Shown in pieces: positions 25,901-37,900 of a stretch of 64,000 bases of DNA. A program made the translations under genes and the position numbers. The notes under the pieces were generated by a model, which saw only the letters and a program-made list of their open reading frames with translations, was not told the origin of the DNA and did no database searches. The stretch spans positions 55,232,803 through 55,296,802 of the forward strand of contig OX457031.1 of the NCBI GenBank assembly GCA_949752745.1. Reading direction: 5' to 3'. Origin of the DNA: Protula sp. h YS-2021 (Eukaryota > Annelida > Polychaeta > Sabellida > Serpulidae). Each line of letters opens with the position of its first letter. The stretch's first letter is position 1.

Positions 25901-28900
25901 ATAACTGTTTCCGTATTTGAAGTTCTAAAAAAAAAAATTCACATTTCAGCTTGAAAGATAAGGCATGTGAAAATGGCATCTACTGCACAGAATGTTGACA
26001 TGTCGGAAGAGATGGAGAATCAAAGCGGCAGTGCACGCTGTAACGATCATAAGGAACAGTTAGTGGGTGACGTAGACAGATCAGAACAAACACAGCGTGA
26101 TACATGTGAAGAAATGGAAGTGACTAATGACACCTCAAGTACACATGATAACATGGTAGATACAGAGAGAAGGGTGGAGGACGTCAATAGGAACAGCATC
26201 GTGGATGAGAAGTTACACTCTGAGGCGGAAAGCAGCGGTGCCGAAAAAGTACTGATAGAGAACTTTGTTCGTGATTCCTCTGATGTTCTTACGCTCAGTG
26301 ATACAAAGAAAACAGATAGCGTCGGTCCCTGTGAAAGCGAAACTACGGAATGTAGCGTTGAACTGAAAAGCGAAAATGTTGAAACGGATAGTTTAAATAG
26401 TGTCGGGGATTTATCAGTGGACGATCACATTATGCCAAGCCTGGATGAAAATCACGCTGTTGTTCAAACAAAGCTAGACAATATGGTGAAAGAGGAAGAA
26501 ATTAAGAAGGAGGAAGATGTCGTTTCTGGCATCAAACCAGAAGTTCAGGCCGTGGATATGCATGTTATGACAGAAAAGCAGAGAAGTGATAGTGACTTAT
26601 CGAAAACGGATAGTCAGTCCAATACGTCGATCGACCAAGCGGCGGCGGATAACGTCAGTTCGGAGAGTACCAAACAGAAGCGTGATTCAAAATCTAGTTT
26701 CAAAACGAAATCAGACTCAAAGCAGAAGGAGGCAAGCAAAAAGTCGGACTCATTGGCAAGTAAGCTGAAAAGCAGAATCACGCGGACGGCAGACTCCATT
26801 AAGAAATCTGATAAGCCGAAAAAAACGGACATGTCGGATAAGACGAAATCGGATAAAAAGGCCGAGAAAAAGGACAAACGAAGTGAGAAGTCGTTAAAGT
26901 CGAAGCTGTCAAATTTGAGAAATGACGCGTCGAAATCAAAATCATCCGTCTCTAAAACTTCTCATGATTTGTCTAAGCCAGAGACAAAGGATACAGTAAC
27001 CGACGTCGCGCAGCTGCATTCGGAACAGCTGCAATCGGTAGAGTCGGAATCAGTATCGGAAGATCCGAAAGCAGACGGAAGTGCGTCAGATATGCAGGAC
27101 TGTACGTCACAATCTGGGTCAGCAGAGGTCACGCCTGCGACAGTGGAATCTGGGTCAGGCGAGAGACAAACTGGTGAGGGACAGGGTGACGTCAGTGAGT
27201 CATCAGAGAAACATGAGGAACATGACCAGGGTTCCAGCGTTCCAAGTGATAGCACTATAGTACAAGGGGATATGTCGAATCAGGAAGAGCCAAGTTTGGA
27301 TTACTCCGGTGACGGTGATATGCCGTTGAACAACCTGAAAGAAACTGATCAAGAACATGCTACGGAAACACCCGAACACGCCCCGAAGGTTGCCGAACAA
27401 GCTAAGGAGGGACGGGCGAAAGTTGTGGTGCATCGCGCGGGTAGTCACGATCAGGGCGATGTCGATTTCTCCATGGCCGATTTCGGGTCCCTTTCAAAAC
27501 AGGTAGATTTGTTTTTCACTGAACTGTGTAGTTAAATTTATGTGCAAGATTTGACGTTTTAAATGGAATAACAGGCCTGGAAAGTTTTTCAGTTGGGGGG
27601 CCTGCAGGAGCTCGGTGGAGAAATTCAAGGCCCCGTTTGCGAAAAGTGAGACGCCCAATCTATACCTCAGTTATGTATAATCGGGAAATTTTTCGGGGGG
27701 CCGAAGCAGTACCTGTGACGCGGGAGCCAGAGCCGTAGTCAGGGGACTTCGGGCTACTGGGCACCGCTAATTTCCAGCCCTGGAATAAGATTAATTTGTT
27801 GCAGCGTATCGTAGCAGGTGTTTCAGCTTGGCGGTAGTGAGTGTCACTAGTTGGTCAATGTATTTTGACATCCTCGTGATAATTGTAATGAAATGATCAT
27901 TTGATCTTTAGGTTTTAGGCTGGACGTGGATTTTACCAACTTAAATAACTGCAAACATCGTCTAAAATACCCACTTAATTTGCATGAGCAGACCCTTACC
28001 GTATTGCGTGCTAGAAGGTGCGCGCATATTTAAAACAACCCGTTGTTTTGACCGTCGACCGCTGGTTCAAACAACCGGTCGTAATCCGTTGAGTTGGTTA
28101 TCGACAGAATACTTATAATCATCAATCAACTCAACGTTATTTTACTGTTTCTTTCAGTTCAGCCGGTAAGCAGATAAAAATGTGCGTGTACAAAATATGA
28201 TGATAATACTGAGGAGGATCGTGATGCATGTGGCAGTAAGGGAGTGTTGACTGGCGTGTGTTGTAGGCGGAGCAGAGGCTAGCGGCGCGGCGCGCTGCCC
28301 GCGAGGAGGCGCGCCTTATCCGCATGAAGGAGCTGGAGAGACAGCAGCGCGAGATGGAGGAGAAGCAGGACCGCATCTACGAGCTGACGCGCGACAGCGG
28401 CGTAAGTGCCACCCACGTCAATCAACCAATCAATCAATCAATCAATCCAGTCAGTCCGGGTGATCGGGTTTTTTAACGAAGTGAATTCTCGTCATCCTTA
28501 AAGAAAGTACTCACTGAATGGATGGGGTGGGCGTATGCTGATGTTACGGTCAGCCCATGACGCCACAGAGTTTGTACCATTTGAACGTGGGTGGATGAGG
28601 GGCGGGGGGGGGGGGGGGGTGTGAAAAATTAGACAATTTTGCCAGTTTCATTTACGGAGGACCCCTAAATCGTTTTAAACTGCTAGTATAAAAAAACTTT
28701 AAAAAAAAAACAAACAAATCCTCGTAAGGTATTCATTTGTTCACTTTTGGAATAAAACTATGAAGTTCAAACAAAGATAAAAGATTTGATTCATTTTCGT
28801 GACTGCTTGAAAATGCCAGAGTGGCGATAATTGACTGCTTTAGCTTGAAGAAGCGTAGATAGGCATTCCATTAATCTGCTGCTTTTTCTTGTGCTGCTGT

Positions 28901-31900
28901 TTTACATTAGGCAGGTTATTGATCTTTGTATATTTTTTGTTATTACTGAAAAAAAAGAAAACAACTTTAAAAAAAAACAAATATATTTCTTATTGCTTCT
29001 CAACAGCCGGTTATGGTTGCTCTGCCGCTGAAGGTAACGTATACGAGGACATAATGTACACCATGACAGCCCACTGTGTAGATCTGTAGTGTTCAGGGAT
29101 TGTGGCGTTCGCGTTACGTTAAAAAAAATCTGGCTCCAAGTGGAAACGGACCTTTCGCAGTCTCCGAATCGTTGTGAAAATAAAGTATTTTTAACAGCAA
29201 AAATTTACATCCTGTGGCCATATTTTAATGCGTCCAACTGTACGACGAGCGCTTAATTTCTGGCTTCCGTTGTTCAGTTTCTGCGCTGTTTCCGGTTTAT
29301 GTACGCCGGCAACGCGAACGCTGTACTTGGTCTTGTCCTTCTGGTACCTTTATCGGGAGCTTGGCGTTAACGATGTGAGGAAATAAAGAAACGATAAAGT
29401 AAGGAGAAATGCGCAACATTAAGTAGAAAAGCGCCATCTATTTAATGGGTCTGAAGTGAGATCAAAACTACATACATCTGAATGTTTGAGGGAGGAATCC
29501 GTGAGGTAATGCGTTCACGGGGAGGGGGGGGGGGGGTGAAGTGCGACCTCTGCTGGTGTACGGCGTAATGTGTCTGTCGGGCTTTGTTGTACGTTATGAC
29601 CTCGTCTTCTTGTTAGAACGTGAAGGTGTACATGAGGCGATGAATAAAAAGTTTATCGTTAAATCCACATTGTAAAAAGTACCCCCCCTCCCTCTCCCCT
29701 TTCCCCCCTCAGCATAGATCGTTTTATGTTTCAGAAGTTCCCGTGTTTACATTTTCTATACAGCCCCAATAACGCGACATTACAGTGTTTTATATACTTC
29801 TAAATGGTCTGTCCCTTCTGGTGACGTGTCACTAACTTCATTTCTTGAACGTTAGTTTTAAGATTATCACTTTGAAAAGCCTTTTTTTGAGTTTAGCAAA
29901 TGAATTCTTCTTCATGAGACAAAAGGACTGGAATAGCCCATCTGTAAAGTGTAAAAAAGACTGGAATAGCCCCTTTGTAAAGTGTAAAAAAAGACTGGAA
30001 TAGCCCATCTGTAAAGTGTAAAAAAGACTGGAATAGCCCATTTGTAAAGTGTAAAAAAAGACTGGAATAGCCGATTTGTAAAGTGTAAAAAAAAGACTGG
30101 AATAGCCCATCTGTAAAGTGTAAAAAAGACTGGAATAGCCCATTTGTAAAGTGTAAAAAAAGACTAGAATAGCCCATCTGTAAAGTGTAAAAAAAGACTG
30201 GAATAGCCCATTTGTGAAGTGTAAAAAAGACTGGAATAGCCCGTTTGTAAAGTGTAAAAAAAAAAAAAAAATCCGATGAATTTCAATATTCAGCTAGATT
30301 TATCCACCACTTCCTACGTTTTTGCCAGTTAAAACGATGCTGAAAGAAATGCACTGCTCTTCCTTTCCCCGTTACCTGCCGACTCCCCCCCCCCCCCCTC
30401 ACCCCCTTCCCCTCCCCAAGTGTTAGATTCTGTGTTACATCATGTAAGTCTACGTGTCGTTTCTAAGGTCGTCATCACGACAAAATCCTGCAAACCTGTC
30501 TTTATTTGTACTGTTACGTGCTGCCAAGGTGAATTATATGACGTCATATCCGGCCACGCCCATCTTGATTTAATATAGGTGTAGCTGTTCGGACCGCAAA
30601 AAAACAACAGTCATCTCTTTGGTGTGTGGGAAGGGATGGTGGGGGGGGGGGGGGCGTGGGGGGGGGAAGACTGGGCAACACTTTGAAGCATCCAACCACT
30701 GAGATACGAGGCGCTATTTTCCGATAACGAGTGAAATATATTATTCGAAAGAATAAAATAGTTAAATAAATCCGATTTACAAGGCGCGTTCTCATTGATC
30801 ATTGAGCGATGTTAACTCGGCGGGGGGGGGGGGGGGGGGGTGTTGGGAGGGGGAAGAGGGTGGGGGAGGAGAGGAGAGAAGGAGAGGAGGAGGGTCGCTG
30901 TTACGACAATGGTGCCGTAACTGGAACCCTGAAGCCTTGGTAGCACGTATAAACTAACAAACTCCTGTCGTTTATTTTCCGCAAAATGTTTTATACTTCT
31001 TCTCTTTTTTAGTGACTTTTTTCAAAGGTAATTCTGTTCTGTTTCAGTTTCAGTTTCTACGTTTAGTTGTAATATTGAACATTATCATGCCCCCACCAAT
31101 GGTGTTGGGTATTGGGGTGGTAATAATGTACATACACGAATAATGTGTACCCAATAAATAAGTATGGAAATCAAGCCACGTAATGGAGCTGTAATCTGTG
31201 AAAGTTCAGAGTCGAGAAAAGCGGGGCAAAACAACGCAATGTCTTCTAGTTACTGCTTGTGGGGGGGGGGGGGGGGGGGCTTGTGCCTTGGGGTTAAGCC
31301 TCAAGGGGTGGATGTTAATGCTTTGAGCAACTCTAGCTATTGAAGGTTTTGGGGGATGGCGGGGGGGGGGGGGCGAGGTTGTGTTTTGGCCTGACATGTA
31401 AGAGTGCTTTGTTTTTCGTGTCAGGCACGCGGGTTCTCCACATCCAGACGCGGCAGTGATGATTCGACGTCGAGCGAAGATACGCGCGAGCTCAAGGTAA
31501 AGGCTTGGTGGGAGCGGGATGAGGGGGGGGGGGGGTGTGGGGGGAGGGGCGGGGGAGGCGCGAGGGTGTAAATAAACCTCCTGGAGGGCATGCATTAAGT
31601 GTCTTGTTGTTGGAGAGTTTTCCCACTGTTATTTCGTCAGCCAGAATACAGCCAACGGGAGATGTTTAATAGTCATGCCGTTACATATAAAAAAAAAAAA
31701 TGGTTTTACTGTTGTAAACAAAAATTTGATGTGGCATTAGGGAGGCAGTCAGTAAGGCAGTAGCTTCACGACCTGTCGCTATACTCAGTTATTCTGATTA
31801 TGTGTGAACCACTCAGGCATCTGATCTAAATAGTAGACATAATAATGGTTTTTGTGGGCATCCGTGCTGACCCTATGTAAACAAAAATTGCTCAACATTT

Positions 31901-34900
31901 ATTGACTGTTTGTGATATTCTTCATAAATAATGCGCTTCAGAAACAACTTGCGGAACTGGAAGACAAGTATAAGAAAGCTATGATGAACAACGCACAGTT
32001 AGACAACGAAAAACAAAAGTATAGGTCGGTTTCTTTCGTTTATTTTGATATTTTGATATAAATGAAGTAAATGAAATTCCCTATGGTATGATAAATTCAA
32101 AGGTAAACAATTCCACATTACGAAATATTAATTAGAATTAAATTTAAAAGTGAAAATATTGCGATTTAAGCACAGTTCATAACTTTGAATTGCCGTTTCT
32201 ATTTGCTTTACGTAAGTAACAGCGTTGTTGTGATGTGAGTTTGTGTGTGAGTTTGTATGTCAGTTTGTGTGTGAGTTTGTATGTCAGTTTGTATGTCAGT
32301 TTGTATGTCAGTTTGTATGCTTGTGTCTTGTAGGTACGAGGTCGACATTCTAAAGGATAAATATGAAGAAATAGAAGAAAATCACATAGAAATACAACGC
32401 GAACACAAAGACCGATGTAAAGTAAGAGAAGCGTATATGTGTTTTCATTATGTGCGGGCCTGCCCGGTGTGGAGGGTCAGTAGGTCACGTGTCCTGGGTC
32501 ACGCCTGGTGCGAGAGTTCACGAGATGCCGTGGTCGGTAGGTCACGTGACGGGGGGTCACGCCTGGTGCAAGAGTTCACAAGATGCCGTAGTCAGTGGGT
32601 CACGTGTCCTGGGTCACGCCTGGTGCGAGAGTTCACGAGATGCCGTGGTTGGTAGGTCACGTGACGGGGGGTCACGCCTGGTGCAAGAGTTCACAAGATG
32701 CCGTGGTCAGTGGGTCACGTGTCCTGGGTCACGCCTGGTGCGAGAGTTCACGAGATGCCGTGGTCGGTAGGTCACGTGACGGGGGGTCACGCCTGGTGCA
32801 AGAGTTCACAAGATGCCGTGGTCAGTGGGTCACGTGTCCTGGGTCACGCCTGGTGCGAGAGTTCACGAGATGCCGTGGTCAGTAGGTCACGTGTCGGGGG
32901 GTCACGTCTCTGAGGTCACGCCTGGTGCGGGAGCTTACGAGATCCCGTGGTCAGTAGGTCACGTGACGAGGGGTCACGCCTGGTGCGAGAGTTCACGAGA
33001 TGCCTTAGTCAGTGGGTCACGTGTCCTGGGTCACGCCTGGTGCGAGAGTTCACGAGATGCCGTGGTTGGTAGGTCACGTGACGGGTGTCACGCCTGGTGC
33101 GAGAGTTCACGAGATGCCGTAGTCAGTAGGTCACGTGTCGGGGGGTCACGTGTCTGAGGTCACGCCTGGTGCGGGAGCTTACGGGATCCCGTGGTCAGTA
33201 GGTCACGTGACGGGGGGTCACGCCTGGTGCGAGAGTTCACGAGATGCCTTAGTCAGTGGGTCACGTGTCCTGGGTCACGCCTGGTGCGAGAGTTCACGAG
33301 ATGCCGTAGTCGGTAGGTCACGTGTCGGGGGGTCACGTGTCTGAGATCACGCCTTGTGCGGGAGTTTACGAGATCCCGTGGTCAGTAGGTCACGTGTTGG
33401 GTGTCACACCTGGTGCGAAAGTGCACGAAATGCCGTAGTCAGTAGGTCACATGTCGGGAGGGGGGGGGGGGGAGCACGTGTCCTCGGTCACACCAGGTGC
33501 AAGAGTTCACGCGATGCTGTGGTTGTGAGCGCAGTTAGCAGTGAAATAAATGTCGCGGGCTAATTACAGCATCACTCCAAACTCGTGCTGTCCTGTGCTC
33601 CGTTAACAATGAATTGGCTGTGGTTTAAAAGAATTCTACATGGCTCAAAAAGAAAAAAATGACCAAGGGAACTGAAACGGAACCAAGTATTTTTGTGAGT
33701 TTTGTCGACATTAACTCATGTAGGTTTTTAACTAACATGAAATCGATACTAGACAGTACAGTCGTCCCGCCTAACCGGCTGGCCAGCCACGATCGGTCAA
33801 AATAACCCGAGCATGGAGTGTTTTGTTGCGGTACATTAAAGTTAAAGATGTGTTGTTGTTTGTTTGTTTGCAGGAACTAGATCAGAAGAAACGTGATTTA
33901 AATGATTTGCAAATAGAAGCAGAATATTTAAAGTTACAAATCACACAAAGAGACAAGCTAATACAGGTGTGTGCCCTCAGATACTCGTCTCGCCTTCTGT
34001 CCTTGTAATAAGGTATAGTGGGTGTAATGGGGTGTAATGCAATGTAAGGGAAGGAAGAGCTGAGCGGAATAAAAAACCATAGTAAGAATTCTGTGAGAAG
34101 ACGTTGCGATTTAAACTTTCACCCTGGAGGTCTTCCAGACTTTTTAAGTACCTTTTAAGTATCTATTAAGTATCGTTTAAGTATCTTTTCGTTACTGATT
34201 TGATGTGAGATTATCTCTGTAACAAGAGAACCATGAATTACTGTCTGTGGCGGATTTGTCTTTTATCTAGTCACACGTGACCAGCACTGGGTGTAAATAA
34301 ATAAATAAATAAATGAATAACAAAGTCAATAGAAAGCTTAATGACGTCAGCTTTGCTGTGCTTTTCCTCCCGTCTTCAGTACGAACATAGATGTTAGGGT
34401 AAAGCATAAAGCCCACAAGCGGAAGTCGTAGCTCACGGAAGTCATAGATCATTGCTGGACTGATACTGATACCACCAAGGTTGTGGGTTCGAATCTAGTC
34501 CGCCTTGGGGGGTTGTGGGTGCGAATCTAGCCCGCCGTGGGGTTGTGGGTTCAAATCTAGTCCGCCGAGGGTGGGGGGGGGGGGGGGTTGTGTTCGAATC
34601 TAGTTCGCCGTGGGGGTAATGGGTTAGAATCTCGCCCGCTTTGGGGGTTGTGGGTTCGAAGCTAGCCCACCGTGAGGTTGTGTGTTCGAATCTAGTCCGC
34701 CGTGGGGTTGTGTGTTCGAATCTAGTCCGCCGTTGGGTTGTGTGTACGAATCTAGTCCGCCGTTGGGTTGTGTGTACGAATCTAGTCCGCCGTGGGGGTT
34801 GTGGGTTCGAATCTAGTCCGCCGTGGGGGTTGTGGGTTCAAATCTAGCCCGCCGAGGGTGCTGAGGGATTTCATGTATGTTCCAACTCAAGGAATAATGT

Positions 34901-37900
34901 GTTATATCTTCCAGTCCCGGAATTCAAAGTTATATCCCATTGCCATCTGTTTAGAACTTAAAAAATAATAAATAAAGAATAACTAAATAAGTAATAAACA
35001 AAAAGTAATCTCACAAACAAGCGCGACGTTTGAAATACAAAAGATGTGGAATCTTATTTAGATTAACAATTGTTCGTTTGTTTCGTCTCTTGAAGGAATA
35101 TGGTCTAGTTTTCGTATCCAACGAAACGGTGGAAGACGAAAATGACAAGAAGAAGAAGCGGAGACGAAGGAAGAAGGAGGAACAGGAGAAAGACACGGCG
35201 GCTCTAGTCACACCCGACGCCCTCACCGTCCTCGGCAAGGTGCAGGGTAACCTCGGTAAGTGTCAAGGACACGGCGGCTCTAGTCACACCCGACGCCCTC
35301 ACCGTCCTCGGCAAGGTGCAGAGTAACCTCGGTAAGTGTCAAGGACACGGCGGCTCTAGTCACACGTGACGCTCTCACCGTCCTCGGCAAGGTGCAGGGT
35401 GACCTCGGTAAGTGCCCAGGACACGGCGGCTCTAGTCACACGTGACGCTCTCACCGTCCTCGGCAAGGTGCAGGGTAACCTCGGTAAGTGCCAAGGACAC
35501 GGCGGCTCTAGTCACACGTGACCCCCTCACCGTCCTCGGCAAGGTGCAGGGTAACCTCGGTAAGTGTCAAGGACACGGCGGCTCTAGTCATACGTGACGC
35601 TCTCACCGTCATCGGCAAGGTGCAGGGTAACCTCGGTAAGTGTCAAGGACACGGCGGCTCTAGTCACACGTGACGCTCTCACCGTCCTCGGCAAGGTGCA
35701 GGGTAACCTCGGTAAGTGTCAAGGACACGGCGGCTCTAGTCACACGTGACGCTCTCACCGTCCTCGGCAAGGTGCAGGGTAACCTCGGTAAGTGCCAAGG
35801 ACACGGCGGCTCTAGTCACACGTGACCCCCTCACCGTCCTCGGCAAGGTGCAGGGTAACCTCGGTAAGTGTCAAGGACACGGCGGCTCTAGTCATACGTG
35901 ACGCTCTCACCGTCATCGGCAAGGTGCAGGGTAACCTCGGTAAGTGTCAAGGACACGGCGGCTCTAGTCACACGTGACGCTCTCACCGTCCTCGGCAAGG
36001 TGCAGGGTAACCTCGGTAAGTGCCAAGGACACGGCGGCTCTAGTCACACGTGACCCCCTCACCGTCCTCGGCAAGGTGCAGGGTAACCTCGGTAAGTGCC
36101 AAGGACACGGCGGCTCTAGTTACACGCGACCCCCTCACCGTCCTCGGCAAGGTGCAGGGTAACCTCGGTAAGTGTCAAGGATACGGCGGCTCTAGTCGCA
36201 CGTGACGCTCTCACCGTCCTCGGCAGGGTGCAGGGTAACCTCGGTAAGTGCCAAGGACACGGCGGCTCTAGTTACACGTGACCCCCTCACCGTCCTCGGC
36301 AAGGTGCAGGGTAACCTCGGTAAGTGCCAAGGACACGGCGGCTCTAGTTACACGCGACCCCCTCACCGTCCTCGGCAAGGTGCAGGGTAACCTCGGTAAG
36401 TGTCAAGGACACGGCGGCTCTAGTCACACCCGAAGCTCTCACCGTCCTCGGCAAGGTGCAGGGTAACCTCGGTAAGTGTCAAGGACACGGCGGCTCTAGT
36501 CACACCCATCGCCCTCACCGTCCTCGGCAAATTGCAGGGTAACCTCGGTAAGTGTCAAGGACACGGCAGCTCTAGTCACACCCGCTGCCCTCACCGTCCT
36601 CGGCAGGTTGCAGGGTAGCCTCGGTAAGTGTCAAGGACACGGCAGCTCTAGTCACAAGTGAAGCCCTCACCGTCCTCGGCAAGGTGCAGGGTAACCTCGG
36701 TAAGTGTCAAGGACACGGCGGCTCTAGTCACACGTGACGCTCTCACCGTCCTCGGCAAGGTGCAGGGTAACCTCGGTAAGTGTCAAGGACACGGCGGCTC
36801 TAGTCGCACGTGACGCTCTCACCGTCCTCGGCAAGGTGCAGGGTAACCTCGGTAAGTGTCAAGGACACGGCGGCTCTAGTCACACGTGACGCTCTCACCG
36901 TCCTCGGCAAGGTGCAGGGTAACCTCGGTAAGTGCCAAGGACACGGCGGCTCTAGTCACACGTGACCCCCTCACCGTCCTCGGCAAGGTGCAGGGTAACC
37001 TCGGTAAGTGCCAAGGACACGGCGGCTCTAGTTACACGCGACCCCCTCACCGTCCTCGGCAAGGTGCAGGGTAACCTCGGTAAGTGTCAAGGATACGGCG
37101 GCTCTAGTCGCACGTGACGCTCTCACCGTCCTCGGCAGGGTGCAGGGTAACCTCGGTAAGTGCCAAGGACACGGCGGCTCTAGTTACACGTGACCCCCTC
37201 ACCGTCCTCGGCAAGGTGCAGGGTAACCTCGGTAAGTGCCAAGGACACGGCGGCTCTAGTTACACGCGACCCCCTCACCGTCCTCGGCAAGGTGCAGGGT
37301 AACCTCGGTAAGTGTCAAGGACACGGCGGCTCTAGTCACACCCGACGCTCTCACCGTCCTCGGCAAGGTGCAGGGTAACCTCGGTAAGTGTCAAGGACAC
37401 GGCGGCTCTAGTCACACCCATCGCCCTCACCGTCCTCGGCAAATTGCAGGGTAACCTCGGTAAGTGTCAAGGACACGGCAGCTCTAGTCACACCCGCTGC
37501 CCTCACCGTCCTCGGCAGGTTGCAGGGTAGCCTCGGTAAGTGTCAAGGACACGGCAGCTCTAGTCACAAGTGAAGCCCTCACCGTCCTCGGCAAGGTGCA
37601 GGGTAACCTCGGTAAGTGTCAAGGACACGGCGGCTCTAGTCACACCCGACGCCCTCACCGTTCTCGGCAAGGTGCAGGGTAACCTCGGTAAGTGTCAAGG
37701 ACACGGCGGCTCTAGTCACATGTGAAGCCCTCACCGTCCTCGGCAAGGTGCTTTGTAGAAAATACGAAAAAGTGAAACACCCCTCCCATTTGGATTCTTA
37801 ACCAGTCAGAAATATGTATTAAAATTGTCGTTGACGCGATTTAGTGGTCGTTGGTTTGTATTTCTGTGGTAGATGAATTAAGTGTTAATAACACTACTTA

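Larger units (their letters stand above)
10978..25949 (+). other. Long first intron of LRRFIP (region without protein exons)
   Basis: About 15 kb with no convincing coding exon. It contains minisatellites (11640-11880, 13285-13915, 20195-20760, 23705-24515), small DNA-transposon-like elements (14729-14907, 20547-20713, 21313-21400, 21671-22997), long C or G runs (17868-17905, 19591-19610, 19769-19797) and T runs near 15990-16050. If exon 1b is used with its own promoter, the right end of this stretch is upstream regulatory DNA. Confidence 0.6.

Noticed and set aside
26586..27448. Frames of 60-97 codons overlapping exon 1b
   Set aside because: They are other-frame shadows of the 510-codon exon.
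34440..34530. Possible tRNA gene at the left end of the B-box array
   Set aside because: The T-arm-like GGTTCGAATC is present, but I could not find an A-box or a set of pairing arms for a cloverleaf.
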